Assembly (NCBI GenBank): GCA_964017045.1
Contig: OZ024804.1
Coordinates: forward strand, 27,692,348-27,756,347
Reading direction: 5' to 3'
Length of the DNA: 64,000 bases
Origin: Omphiscola glabra
Lineage: Eukaryota > Mollusca > Gastropoda > Lymnaeidae
Positions within the stretch are counted from its first letter, which is position 1, and each line of letters opens with the position of its first letter. Under the pieces are notes generated by a model. The model worked only from the letters and a program-made list of their open reading frames with translations, was not told where the DNA came from and searched no databases. Below, piece by piece: positions 23,690 to 35,949 of the stretch. Made by a program: the position numbers and the translations under genes.

Positions 23690-24000
23690 TATAAATGATT
23701 ATGTGCTATACAGACGATTATGCGCTATACAGACGATTGTGTGCTATACAGACGAGTATGTGCTATACAGACGATTATGTGATATACAGAAGATTAGGGG
23801 CCATACATAAGATTATGGGCTATACAAAAGATTAGGGGTTATACATAAGATTATGTGTTACACAAAAGATTATGAGCGAGACATAAGATTATGTGATACG
23901 CAAAAGGTTATGGGCTATACATAAGATTATGTGATACGCAAAAGGTTATGGGCTATACATAAGATTATGTGCTACACAAAAGATTAGGGGCTATACAGAA
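23690..24000 (+). repeat. Degenerate 18-20-bp minisatellite
   Basis: GATTATGTGCTATACAGAC-type units, grading into the second copy of the 121-bp duplication. Confidence 0.8.
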
Positions 24001-24078
24001 GATCATGTGCTACATAAAAGATTATGGGCTAGACAGAATACCATCGAATTTGCACTCCCTCAGTTTATATGTTGTTAA
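23958..24078 (+). repeat. Direct duplication, copy 2
   Basis: This is identical to 22658-22778 and offset by exactly 1300 bases. The flanks differ on the right. On the left it merges into a degenerate GATTATGTGCTATACA array. Confidence 0.9.
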
Positions 24079-24079
24079 A

Positions 24080-25335
24080 ATTATAAGTTTAAGGATATCA
24101 AACAATGACCTGGACAGGGTTGCCACATACCCCTGCCACGCCTATGACACGCCCCTGACACGCCTCTGGCACGCCGCTGCCACCATCTAATCTCTGCACT
24201 TCTCAAATCGTCATTTTCCAATTAGAGATGACACAAACACGCAAACAGAGACTGACCAATGAAATTTGACATCCGCCTCAATCTCGCCAATCACAACCGA
24301 GGCCATGGGCACGTGACTGGCCGACATTGACTTGTCAGCTCTGATGTGAGCCATTTTTAATAAAGCGTCCTAAGGTTTCTGCGGTGGCTGCTAAAGTGGT
24401 TTATAACGATTGGTTTGTCTTGGATCGTCTGCATGTAGGAGGCATTAACTGGTCTGTTTAGCACTCTTTTTTTATTCTTGTCTCTAAATAATCAAAATTA
24501 TATTTTTATACGCTTGCAAACTTTACGGAAGGTAAATTCTGCTAAATAATTGTCTATACTCCGACAAGTGCATTTGACGTCACAAAATGCAAAAGTAAAA
24601 AAAAAAAACGCAGAACAAAATTTAATATTTGGCAAGAATTATTTTAATTAATATCTGGGATGAGATTAAAAAAAAATATCGCGAAAATTCTGAAACCGAC
24701 TCTATTGCGGCACCCGTCTGACAGCGATTAATATCACAGTTTGGCTCTCAGCTTTGTGGAGCGTCAGACCGCGTAGACTAACCGGTCAGAAAGTATTATC
24801 AGCCGTGTACAATTGACCCCAGGCACGGCGTTAGGGTGAGGGCGAGCCATTGTTGGCGTTAACTCAGCACGTGCTGGCTTGGGGATTAATTATAGAGCAC
24901 GTGACTTCAATAACAATGAAGCTCGCATTATTGTCGGGAGTGAGGGCGGGGGGGGGGGGGGGCAATAACAGCGTGCAGAATGAAAACCAGTGGGGCCAGA
25001 GAAAGACCACGGTGGTCTAACGCATAAATGATGGGACCACAGACCACCATCTGGACCACAAAAAAAAACTTTATGCGGGACCACAAACCGACTGCTAAAA
25101 AATATATATAAAATAAAGGAGAACCCAGACAGGGGCGTATATAGGGTTAGTGCCAACGTGGGTGGTCAATATTTTTGCCACCCTTACCCCAAGAAAACTC
25201 TCCACTTGGCTAAAAGTGCCGCCCCACAAAAGTGCTGCATGGGGTGAACAGCACCCTTCCCTCCACCCTTCATATGCCAGTGTTCCCAGACCAAACTTTA
25301 GAAAATAAAAAACAGAAATTGGCCCACAAGCCGAC
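24080..25335. other. Unassigned stretch
   Basis: A short CACGCC(T/C)CTG(A/G)CA array lies at about 24130-24180. Otherwise I see no gene. Confidence 0.45.
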
Positions 25336-25640
25336 TGTGGTCTAGACCACAAATCATTTGCGCCCACAGGCCAGCCGATGTTCAAAATCTACAAATCCTT
25401 TGCGCCCACAGGCCGGCCGATTATCAAAATCTACAAATCCTTTGCGCCCACAGGCCGGCCGATGTTCAAAATCTACAAATCCTTTGCGCCCACAGGCCGG
25501 CCGATGTTCAAAATCTACAAATCCTTTGCGCCCACAGGCCGGCCGATGTTCAAAATCTACAAATCCTTGGCGCCCACAGGCCGGCCGATGTTCAAAATCT
25601 ACAAATCCTTGGCGCCCACAGGCCGACCTGTGGTCAAGAT
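25336..25640 (+). repeat. 42-bp minisatellite, about 7 copies
   Basis: CCTTTGCGCCCACAGGCCGG then CCGATGTTCAAAATCTACAA AT. The period is a multiple of three and the array is open on both strands. Confidence 0.9.
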
Positions 25641-26039
25641 GTTTCACTCCAATGAACATACAAACAAAGCATAGAAATGAATTATTTCACCACCAAGAGA
25701 GTATCCAAATTTTCTGATTTTAAAAAACTCCAAATTTTGATGTCATTGTAGAATGAGATTTTATTTCTACAAAATTTGAAGTGAACATTTTTCAAAGAAA
25801 TCCTTTTGTTCCATAATGAGGATTTATTTATTTGTTTTCATGAATGTAAATTGTAGTTTTTATATTTATAATTTTTTTCTCCCAATAAATATGATCAATG
25901 AACCATTTTAAATTTAAGCCTATGGGATATTCTTACTTTCAAATCGGGGTGATGTCGGCATAAACAAATAAATTTTGTGTTAATTGCTGAAAGCGTTCAC
26001 CAGCCCCTATAGCATTTACATGGATTGGCCATTGTCTAA

Positions 26040-26290
26040 CTCCACGTATATGCAGCATGGACTCTTTATTGCCTATCTCCGTGTATATGCAGCATGGACT
26101 CTTTATTGCCTATCTCCATGTATATGCTGCATGGACTCTTTATTGCTTATCTCCATGTATATGCTGCATGGACTCTTTATTGCCTATCTCCATGTATATG
26201 CTGGATGGACTCTTTATTGCCTATCTCCATGTATATGCTGCATGGACTCTTTATTGCCTATCTCCATGTAAATGCTGCATGTTCTCTATA
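26040..26290 (+). repeat. 37-bp minisatellite, about 7 copies
   Basis: TGCTGCATGGACTCTTTATT then GCCTATCTCCATGTATA. Confidence 0.9.
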
Positions 26291-26611
26291 TTTTCTATCT
26301 CCGAGTTATGCTACATTGACTCTTTACGGTCTATCCACAAACGGTTGCCCTTTAATTGATCCAATATTTACATACACGTTGTTGGGGGGTGACCGCTGGT
26401 TGGCCAGATAAACTCTTCCATCTTTCAGGGCTTATCGTTAATTAGCTTAAGTGCTCTTCAAGAGTCCGGGGGGGGGGGGGGTGTAAGGGTTCAGAAAGAT
26501 GAAAAACAAAAGCTCATGAAATTGACAGTAGGAACCAATTTGAAAGAACACAACAAAACAAAATAGAATTTAGCTTTTTATTTGAAGGAAAACACAACAG
26601 TGTGGCTTACT

Positions 26612-26802
26612 CAGTGGCGTAGTGAGGGGGGGGGGCAAGGGGGGCATCATGCCCCGGGCGCTACTCACAAAGGGGCGCCAAATTGTATATTTTACTATAA
26701 TATTGTATGGTTTTCGAATAGGGGGGAGGGCGCTGAAAAGGTATTGGGGGGCGCTCAAAAGGTATTGTGCCCTGGGCGCGAGTTAAGCTCGCTACGCCAC
26801 TG
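26612..26802. mobile_element. hAT-like MITE, copy 2
   Basis: This is the same family as 4184-4348, with ends CAGTGGCGTAG and CTACGCCACTG. The flanking 8-bp duplication GGCTTACT is perfect (26604-26611 and 26803-26810), so the insertion is younger or better preserved. An internal AAAAGGTATTG segment is duplicated, which makes this copy 26 bp longer. Confidence 0.88.
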
Positions 26803-26971
26803 GGCTTACTTGGAATGGGTGCACCAAAAAGACCATAGAGATGACCTATTATACTGTAGCAAATATCCTCATGTAGATCTGCTGACGGCGATGTCTTGAG
26901 GTCGATGGCCTGTGAAATAGCCATTCACGTTTGCGAGAGATTTGGTTCTTTAATCATTCTGTCCATGGAAG

Positions 26972-27335
26972 GTGTGAAGTCATACGACCGATTGTGTAAG
27001 GTCATACGACTGATTGCGTAAGGTCATACGACTGATTGTGTAAGGTCATACGACTGATTGTGTAAGGTCATACGACTGATTGTGTAAGGTCGCACGACTG
27101 ATATTATAAGGTCATACGATTGATTGTGTAAGGTCATACGACTGATTGCACAAGGTCATACGACTGATTGTGTAAGGTCATACGACTGATTGCACAAGGT
27201 CATACGACTGATTTTATAAGGTCATACGACTGATTGAATAAGGTCATACGACTGATTGTGTAAGGTCACCCGACTGATTGTGTAAGGTCATACGACTGAT
27301 TGTGCAAGGTCGTACGACTGATTGTGTACACGGTA
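26972..27335 (+). repeat. 22-bp minisatellite, about 16 copies
   Basis: AAGGTCATACGACTGATTGT GT. Confidence 0.9.
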
Positions 27336-27339
27336 TATT

Positions 27340-28730
27340 AAGACGTTGAATGTGTGACGACCGGGAGATCACAATGAAGTGACCGCTGAGCTCAAGGTAT
27401 AGGATCCTATCATACATTTGCTTAAACAACCAAGCACCAGTGGTGTAGGTTAAAACGGTGTTTAAACAGCTAAAATATTACAACTCAAATAAATTGTTTC
27501 GTAGTATGTTATTAACATAAGTTTTTATATTCAAATGTCATGCGTAGAGGTACAAGAAGAGATGGACAGGAAGTGATTGTTTGTTGTTGTTGTTTTTTTT
27601 TGGTCAAGAGGCTGGGATTTAAGAAAGTGTTTGCGCTTGCCTGGATTCATGTATATCTTATAATATCGTAATAACTATCTTACAATCTGAGTGGGTTATA
27701 ATATATGTGAAGTTAATAAAATGATGACAATTATGTTTACTCCAACCTGGAGATTTATTTCATGTTGTAAAGTGAGATTTGCTGTGAATAAAACAAAGTG
27801 ATGCAATCTCTTGAATTTTTCCTCATGTGTCCGTAAAGTCTAATTACCGTAATAATTATTAGGAAAGCCTTGCACCGCTGGATGCTGATTAGACAGTTAG
27901 AGATTATTAAGTAATGGAAGAAGAAGTGCTAAATATATAAATATATAAAAATAACTAAAACGTTACAGGTGTCTTGACGAGCTTTGGTGCTTCTCTTGCA
28001 ATGCCCCTGCATGGTGTGATCTTTTATTGCTCATGCATTGTCTTTGTAAATGAGTTTATAACTATAGAATCACAAAAAACAGCCCACATAAATATAGTTG
28101 AAGATTGTTATTTCTTTCTTTAAGGAAAGCTTTACAGGAATATATAGTTAACGTTAATAGCTTCTAAATCTGCTTCAGCACAATTAAAGTTAGATGATTT
28201 AAACAAAAGTATTTGTTAAGTAAAGTAATAATGACATTGTATTTGGGGGTGGGGGAGGATGTAAAGGCAACTCAGATTTGTTTATAGCAGGGATTCTCAA
28301 ACTCTGGAATGTTGTACTTCGTAAGTAATCTTATAAAATTCACGTTAAACAGCAAACAGTTTATACTTTAAACTTCGTACTGTTTACGTAATTACTTATA
28401 AGACGTATACGCAGGGATTTTTGTTTTAGTCGTAGAGCGCACACGAATCCCCGCATTTTTTCGACGTTTTTTCCCTTGTAGCATTTGACAATTTATGTTT
28501 TTTGCAGATGCACTTGAATCGCCTGTCCAGCAAAGCAAAAAAGTTGGGTTTGGGGGGGGGGGATAATTAAAACGGTGCATGCGGGTTCCCGTGGAAAAAA
28601 AGGGGGGTGGCAAAAAGTTCGGCTCGCCTCGGGCGGCACAAGCCCTACTTGCACTCTGTGCTAAAGGTGAATAAGTTCTGTAAAGCTTTTTAATCGTTGG
28701 TTAAGTGGGGGAAAATGTCCGGCTAATAAA
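27340..28730. other. Unassigned stretch
   Basis: Contains a hAT-like end GCAGGGATTCTCAAACT near 28289 without a partner, and poly-G tracts. No gene seen. Confidence 0.45.
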
Positions 28731-28732
28731 AA

Positions 28733-29070
28733 GGTCAGAATGTGAGCACACACGACAGAATATGAACAGACACAACGACATAATATGAACAGACACAACG
28801 ACACAATATGAACAGACACAATGACAGAATATGAACAGACACAACAACAGGATATGAACAGACACAACGACAGAATGTGAACAGACAATGACAGAATGTG
28901 AACAGACACAATGACAGAATGTGAATAGACACAGTGACAGAACATGAATAGACACAACGACATACCTTGAACAGACACAAGGACAGAATATGAACAGACA
29001 CAACAACAGGATACGAACAGACACAACGACAGAATATGAACAGACAATATGACAGAATATGAACAGACAC
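28733..29070 (+). repeat. 23-bp minisatellite, about 14 copies
   Basis: GACAGAATATGAACAGACAC AAC. It yields Cys-rich spurious reading frames on the - strand. Confidence 0.9.
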
Positions 29071-29179
29071 ACGAAGATGACGACACATATTGAGATGTCT
29101 GAATCTGATCTTGAGAGGCAGAGCCAAACTGCACATTTGAGAAAGACCTGTGATCAAATAGAGATATATTTAAATTAAG

Positions 29180-29338
29180 GGGCCCTCCATACGTGACGTC
29201 ACACTAGTTTGTTCCTCCCCCACCCCCACCCAAAATCGTCACAACTTTTTCACATAATTTCGTCATAAAATCGTGCCCCCCCCCTTTTTTCCAAAGCCCA
29301 AATGTGTGACGTCATATGGATGGAACCTCCCCCTTAAA
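29180..29338. repeat. Palindromic MITE-like repeat with TGACGTCA ends
   Basis: CCCTCCATACGTGACGTCAC at one end pairs imperfectly with GTGACGTCATATGGATGGAA at the other, across a C-rich/T-rich interior. A related but more diverged arrangement lies at about 32335-32530. Confidence 0.5.
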
Positions 29339-29751
29339 ATATTAACAAGATGTGGGTACCGGCACCTTTTATGTGAATGCATTTATTAGATTTAGATTTC
29401 AAATAAATATGTATACTACCTGATACTTATCCAAGATAATATAACTTTTAATAACTTTTATTTACCATTAGTGGTACAAATACACCAGTCTTAGAACCAG
29501 TTGGGTGGGAAGAGCTGAGTGTAATGGAAACAGTGTGTGAGGAGCAGCTCCTGTGTTGTAACTCATGTTGTGTGAGGGATCACCTGTGGTGTGGGGAACA
29601 TGGGCTGTGTGAGGAGAACTTGGGTTACATGATTTGGGGGGGGGTGACATTGGCTATGCGGGGTTATGGGTTGTATATCCTTGATACGAAACCTAAATCT
29701 TTTCGAGAACCACTGATTTTAGGACGCTTTGTGGTGTGGGGGAGGAGAGGT

Positions 29752-30130
29752 GTCTGGCCGGTCTTTATAACGACTATGGGAGGATGACAGGCCAGTCTGT
29801 ATCACGACTATGAGAAGGGGACAGGCCGGTCTGTATCACGACTATGAGAGGGGGACAGGCCGGTGTTTTTCACGACTATGAGAAGGGTCAGGCCGATCTG
29901 TATCACGAATATGAGAGGGGGACAGGCCGGTGTGTATCACGACAATAAGAGGGGGGACAGGCCGGTGTGTATCACGACTATGAGAAGGGAACAGGCCGAT
30001 CTGTATCACGACTATGAGAGGGGGACAGGCCGGTGTGTATCACGACTATGAGAGGATGACAGACCTCTCTGTATCATGACTATGAGAGGGGGACAGGCCG
30101 GTGTGTATCATGACAAGGTGGGGGGTGACA
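29752..30130 (+). repeat. About 32-bp minisatellite, about 11 copies
   Basis: GACAGGCCGGTGTGTATCAC then GACTATGAGAGGG. Confidence 0.9.
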
Positions 30131-30469
30131 GGCCAGTGTGCATCATGACACACAATGAAAATCATCCAATGAAAGCATCTCTACCCCACGAACCCTGAAC
30201 CGAGACAAATAAAAGCCGCACAAAGCCCTGGAACTGCCCGGGGGCTTGTTTACAATTCAACTTTAAGTGAAGACTGGCTGTTAGAATAGGGGCAGGAATC
30301 GACACTCGCTCCGTTGGCTCTTGGAACTGTGTCCCTTCCCTGTCGGATCCAGGCCATTTATTTGCTCATGTCTATGACCTTAAAAAAAAATCACCAGGAA
30401 ACTATTAGCACTTCTTTTAATTTAGAGTTAGGTCCTTCTTGCAACGTACAGTAAGTAAGTGTGTGTTAA

Positions 30470-30745
30470 GTTGTTACAAACATGACAGTCTAAACATGTG
30501 TACAACATGACATATGCCTGGTGTACAGGTTTTGTTAAGTTGTTTCAAACATGACAGTCTAAACATGTGCGCAATGTGACATTCTAAACATGATTACAAC
30601 ATGACAGTCTAAACATGTGTACAACATGACAGTCTAAACAGTGTACATGAAAGTCTAAACATGTGCGCAACTTGACAGTCTAAACATGTGTACAGCATGA
30701 CAGTCTAAACATGTGTACAACATGACATATGCTTAGTGTACTGGT
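30470..30745 (+). repeat. About 25-bp degenerate minisatellite
   Basis: ACATGACAGTCTAAACATGT GTACA units. Confidence 0.85.
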
Positions 30746-31059
30746 TTGTCCAAAAAGGTCATCATCAAAAAATTGACCCGTCTGCCCCCCCTAGTCATAA
30801 ATTTGTCACACAAATCAGACTCCGCCATGACACATCGTCACTAATTCTAGACCCCCCCCCCCTTTCCCCACAAGACACTTTGTTTCCCTAGATGCGTGAC
30901 CTCATTGAGATATAGCGCCAAAGAGCTCTCATTTTCTCACACTTTTTGTGAGACCTTGAATAAACATCATGGGAAACATTTTTGTCAACTGCAAAGTTAT
31001 CTGTCAGTTTTCAAGAATTCAGAATCTGTAAACAAAACAAAAAATGGATTTAATTTTTT

Positions 31060-31545
31060 TAGGGGGGGGGGGGGGGGGGGTGTTAAAAATGTAGATGTGT
31101 CATAGTTGTAAAATGTAGGTGTGTCGTTGTTGTAAAATGTAGGTGTGTCGTTGTTGTAAAATGTAGGTGTGTCGTGGTTGTAAAATGTAGGTGTGTCGTA
31201 GTTGTAAAATGTAGGTGTGTCGTTGTTGTAAAATGTAGGTGTGTCGTTGTTGTAAAAATGTAGTTGTGTCGTAGTTGTAAAATGTAGATGTGTCGTTGTA
31301 AAATGTAGGTGTGTCGTTTTTGTAAAATGTAGGTGTGTCGTTTTTGTAAAATGTAGGTGTGTCGTAGTTATAAAATGTAGGTGTGTCGTTGTAAAATTTA
31401 GGTGTGTCGTAGTTGTAAAATGTAGGTGTGTCGTTGTTGTAAAATGTAGGTGTGTCGTAGTTGTAAAATGTAGGTGTGTCGTAAAATGTAGGTGTGTCGT
31501 GGTTGTAAAATGTAGGTGTGTCGTTGTTGTAAAATGTTCAGGTTA
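31060..31545 (+). repeat. About 21-bp minisatellite preceded by a G homopolymer
   Basis: About 20 copies of TTGTAAAATGTAGGTGTGTC G follow a run of more than 15 G at about 31062-31080. It ends just before the Penelope GIY-YIG fragment. Confidence 0.9.
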
Positions 31546-31600
31546 CGACTCGATCAACACAAAAATACCTTCACCCAATATTTAAAATGGTTAAACCAAT

Positions 31601-32280
31601 TGTAAAAAGTGTGGTAAATTATACGTAGGAGAGACAGGTCGTCGCCTTGGAGACCGATTTAGAGAACACCTCTATACTATAAAGAAACAGGCTCTCTGTC
31701 TGGTCTCCAAACATTTTAATAGCACCAACCATGATGGCATTTTGGACATCGCAGTTACTGGTATACTGTATAGTAGTAACACACCGGATAGGATCCATAT
31801 GGAGAATAAATTAATATCAAGATTTGGCACGTTAACTCCATACGGGATAAACCAAATCCACAATTTTACGTAACTGCTGTGTCTTTTATCCTGATTGGGC
31901 TTTTAGATTTTACTTCGGGTCACTTCCTTTTCATTCTTCTTTTTTCTTGACTTTGTTTCTGTTTGGTTTTCTATTTTTTAGTTAGGATCGGTCTCATTAG
32001 CCACACGAAGAGCTGCAACCATGAGACAAGATAATCTATCGTCTCTCGTAGACGGAAAGATGCCATACCATACCATACTATCTCTAAAAATATCTATATT
32101 ATGTAAATTTGATTAATGTGATACTTACTTCTATGTCTTGTTGTACTGATGAAGGCATGTGCCGAAACGTTTAATTATTTGTAATGTAAAATTATTATTA
32201 AAGCTTAATATATATTGTTGTATCGACACAGATTGTTCGTGTCTATTTAATCTATTTTAAAGCTTTATCGCAGTCCAACA
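31601..32280 (+). mobile_element. Penelope-like retroelement 3' fragment: GIY-YIG endonuclease domain plus terminal repeat
   Basis: An open 90-codon reading (31601-31873) begins CKKCGKLYVGETGRRLGDRF and continues REHL, SKHFNSTNHDG, ENKLISRFGTLTPYGIN. This is the GIY-YIG endonuclease domain that ends the reverse transcriptase of canonical Penelope-like elements. Downstream, the noncoding part contains CTGATGA-stem-GAAA at 32146-32167, and its 32090-32250 segment recurs inverted at about 12664-12832. Upstream reverse transcriptase is absent because the fragment abuts a minisatellite. Confidence 0.75.
32146..32170 (+). ncRNA. Partial hammerhead-ribozyme-like motif in the Penelope terminal region
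   Basis: CTGATGA (32146-32152) is followed by a short hairpin (GGC/GCC, loop ATGT) and GAAAC (32164-32168). These are the two conserved core strands of a hammerhead, which Penelope-like elements are known to encode. Stem II is short with one extra A. I could not find a clear stem III or a GUH cleavage site downstream, so it may be inactive or a chance match. Confidence 0.4.
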
Positions 32281-33297
32281 CTTTTATAATTAGTTAATTA
32301 AACCAATCACTATAATCACATAATCCATATAGGTACGTAATCGGGACTATCCATAAAAGATGTCACGACATTTTGGTGTGTTTTACCCACCACCCAAAAT
32401 AGGCAATGTAAATTAACCACATATAATATATATATAATAATATATATCGTCAGAATGTCATGACACCCCCCTCCCCCATCCCCAAACCCCTTCCCACATA
32501 GGAGTGACGTCACTGTTGTATGGCCCAGTATGTCTTCCTTACAAAAGTAGTAATAAAATAACATATAATACATTATAAAATGGAAAATACCAATGAGTCC
32601 AATGTCAATGTAATTAAAAGTTACAACTTTATTTAGAAAGTGTTGTCAATAAAACTTGCTGTGCTGTTGAAAACACGATTGCTTGAGTCGCTTGAACCAA
32701 GTTACTCTGGGTTTAGCAGATTCATATCCGTAAACAAAACAAAACAAAAAAACTCGAATCAAGTCCATCCCCATCATCACATTCCATGTTTCCCATGATG
32801 TTGTGGTGCCCGGCACTGCGAGCTGGTGTGGAGCGCGATGTGGGCGGGCCAACCGATGAATTGCAGCATAAGCCACGCCCCGGAACAAAACTGATGGCAT
32901 CCCCCTTTCGTCTCCTATGCGTGTTTAAACTTACAGTTACAGTGTTTCGAGGAGAAACATCAAAAGCGTAAAATGGGACAGATATGGCATTTATCACTAC
33001 ATGCATTGTGTGCTCAATTAAATTTGTGAATTAGTGCCGTTATTACTGCGGTAATATCCGGTTTTTAGCAATCCGGTTGAAACCGATTAATGGATTTAAC
33101 AATAAATTGTTACTTGTATTCCAAACCTACTACCTTAGACTTAGACTTAGTAAGAAGGCGTGGGTTGGGGTGGGTGGTGTCACGGCCGCACTTATTTTTG
33201 TGCGGAAGATTTTTGGTCTCTTTCTTAAATTTATATTATTTAGTTTATTGTTTATACACATTGTGGTTTTCGTTAACTAGTGACGGAAAATGATCCC

Positions 33298-33303
33298 AAT
33301 GAC

Positions 33304-33372
<69 letters not shown>
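33298..33372 (+). repeat. (CA)n-(TA)n microsatellite
   Basis: Same CA-to-TA layout as the tract at 5131-5200. It abuts the SINE-like repeat. Confidence 0.95.
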
Positions 33373-33373
<1 letters not shown>

Positions 33374-33374
33374 G

Positions 33375-33770
33375 GTGTTCGTCCTTCGCACGCGAACATG
33401 ACTTGAGTAGTACCTTTCACTTCAGCTGCATTTTGTTTAAAAGAGAGGGAGATTTGCTTAATTCGTCAGCCTCACTTACTCGTCCTTGCGTTTGATCCAA
33501 TTGCAAGGCTTAGTCAAGACGAATAGAAATAGACCACAAACCACTAGATGACCAGCAGTGTGTGTGTATGTCTTTATGCGATCTACCAGTTCTACACCAA
33601 GGGAGCTGTCGCAGCTTTGATTGTGTCAATGTCAAGTCGCCAACGACGGGACTCCGTTTCCGAGGATGAGTTGCCGTCCAAGGTTAACGAGTCCCATCCA
33701 CCCGGGGTGCCGATGATGTTTTTGCTTGTATAGGCATTTGATGTGGATTGAACTCCAGTCCGCTCTGGGT
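33375..33770 (+). repeat. SINE-like interspersed repeat, forward copy
   Basis: The portion at 33660-33755 (GATGAGTTGCCGTCCAAGG, TTAACGAGTCCCATCCACCC) recurs inverted at 35295-35400. No tRNA-type head could be verified. Confidence 0.5.
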
Positions 33771-33837
33771 TGTATGCATGTATGTATGAGTTTTGTATGT
33801 ATGTATATATATATAATCAAGACACATAGTTCTCTGT

Positions 33838-34170
33838 GCAACAATGTCCGCCACTACTACTAAGGTTCAATGGCACGCAAAATAAAATTACAGATAAGTG
33901 CGCTAAATGAGATTCTTAAAAAATACAGATTTTTTCGGGAGTGTGAGTGTAGTGTAATCTTTTCTTTATTTTTTTATATTTTTTACGGAAGTAGTCTCAA
34001 TTTAAATATTGTGTTATAAATCTGCGTTATAAAAGTGGGTAGGACATTAGACTATTAATATAGTTCATTGGCGGGAAAAAGGATGAGCGGCTGCGAGCCT
34101 GGAGGGAGGGGACATTAATTGGGATTCTTATAAAGTGTATTACTTAAGTGTATGCTTCCTCAAGTAATGG
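33838..34170 (+). repeat. Dispersed repeat family, copy C
   Basis: It shares GTGCGCTAAATGAGATTCTT, TATAGTTCATTGGCGGG and TAATTGGGATTCTTATAAAG with copies B and D, in the same orientation. Confidence 0.6.
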
Positions 34171-34358
34171 GTCATTCATATTGCACTTACGCAAAAAAGT
34201 CAAATTTTCTACCCTCCTGTTGCACGCGTACTTTTTTTAATTACCCAACCGACCCACCCCCCACCCAATGCTTAAGTAAAAATTAGATTTTGACCCCCGA
34301 CCCCCCAAAAGATTAATAATAATAATCTTTATACACTAATGACGTCCTAGTAAACAAA

Positions 34359-34781
34359 ATGTGTCACGTGTTTTCACCGCTGGCTGTTTGGCGAGTCAAG
34401 TTGTTCACAGAAAAAATGCCTCATCCCCTGGGTGCCAAGTTGCACTCGGGAAAGGGCCATGAACATGGAGCGAGCATCAACTGGCAACAAAATTGGGGTG
34501 CCGCAAAAATCGTCTTTAGGTCGAGCCTTAAAGGGGAATTAAACAATAAAATCCCATTTGCTTCGCAAAGTCAAGGGGTGCTAAAACTCGTCTTTTTAGT
34601 TGTCTGCCGGGTGGGGAGTGGGCATTTTTCAATATGGGTTGCTGAACTTTCTCACGTGGGCTTTGCGAAATATTACATAATTTCCCTAATTTTATTTCCA
34701 CTTTTAATCCAACGTGACATTTTCCCGTTTGTGCTGCAAACCCCCCACCCCTTGAGTAACTACTGTTTGCGATTGGTATAG
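34359..34781 (+). other. Unrecognised 140-codon open frame
   Basis: The frame is open without being in a tandem array, starts MCHVFSPLAVWRVKLF and has a hydrophobic C-terminal third. I recognise no domain, and it lies among repeats. It may be chance or a transposon remnant. Confidence 0.15.
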
Positions 34782-34854
34782 ATGACGCTTAATGACCTAC
34801 TTACGTGTTTTATTTTATTTTTAAATATTATACGAAAGGATTAACTTTGTCCGC

Positions 34855-35008
34855 TGTCCTCAAAGATCCCTGTCCTGTCACATCTCTGTCCTCTCAGATC
34901 TCTGTCCTCTCAGATCTCTGTCCTCTCAAATCTATGTCCTCTCAAATCTCTGTCCTCTCAGATCTCTGTCCTCTCAAATCTCTGTCCTCTCAGATATCTG
35001 TCAAATGA
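34855..35008 (+). repeat. 16-bp minisatellite, about 9 copies
   Basis: TCTGTCCTCTCAGATC / AAATC units. Confidence 0.9.
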
Positions 35009-35284
35009 GGAAGTAGTGGCTTAAACAAAGGCCCAAATTGCGTTGTATCAATCATATCAACTAATTGAGTTTTATCCATCATATCCACTAATTGAGTTGT
35101 ATCCAACAGACTTCGAAGGCGAATTAACCGATGAGTTTTTTGCTGTTTTCCCCAATGTTTGCTGACAGTAAATCTGTGTCTGGTTAGACTGAGCTACAAA
35201 TAGACAACAATGTGCAATTTTCCTTAACATTAATATTGATTTTATTGCTTTTTGGGTGCTAGGGGGGGGGGGTCTAAACTGAGC

Positions 35285-35560
35285 CAATCTCAAGTTCGTG
35301 GTCTGGAGTTCATTTCCCACCAAATTTAAGCCCAGTCACGCAAAAACACCACCAGTACTCCGGGTGGATGGGACTCGTTAACCTTGGATGCCAACTCATC
35401 AAAGAGAAGGAAACTCTGAATTCAATCCCGGAGATGGAGTCCCGAAGGCTGATAGCATTGGCACAATGAAATATTCCGACAACTCCTGCGACGCCACTGG
35501 TGCAAAGCTGTTTCATCCACGTGACGTTCCCTTGGGTTATCCAGCGGCGCAGAGAAAGAC
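35285..35560 (-). repeat. SINE-like interspersed repeat, inverted copy
   Basis: On the minus strand it reads GATGAGTTGGCATCCAAGG, then TTAACGAGTCCCATCCACCC, matching the copy at 33.7 kb. The pair is inverted about 1.6 kb apart. Confidence 0.5.
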
Positions 35561-35949
35561 GATTTGCTGTGTATGTAACCAGCTTAAAATACTAAAAAGA
35601 ATAATCACAGGCCTTGTGGATTTCCTCCAGCAAAGTCTACACCATCGTCACACTGTGATCGAATGGATGCCAGCAAAACAAAAAACAAACAAAAAATACA
35701 AAAATTGCTCGACAGGTTCGATGATACCTCTTTTGGTCAATCGTTTTAATTCCGCTTTCACTTTACCTTCATTTCAAGTGGCACACGCCCAGATGGGCAG
35801 GTTACTGATGTAACCTTGTAACCTCAGGATTCACCTCTAGGTGTACGATTCCAGGTAAGTCTCCGTGCTGATCATTAAAAACGTCCTGGACATTTTCAAA
35901 TATTAGATGTCAATTATATAAAAAATGAAAAATACAATATATTGTGCTA

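Noticed and set aside
28661..29157. Cys-rich 140-157-codon frames on the - strand
   Set aside because: Product of a 23-bp minisatellite.
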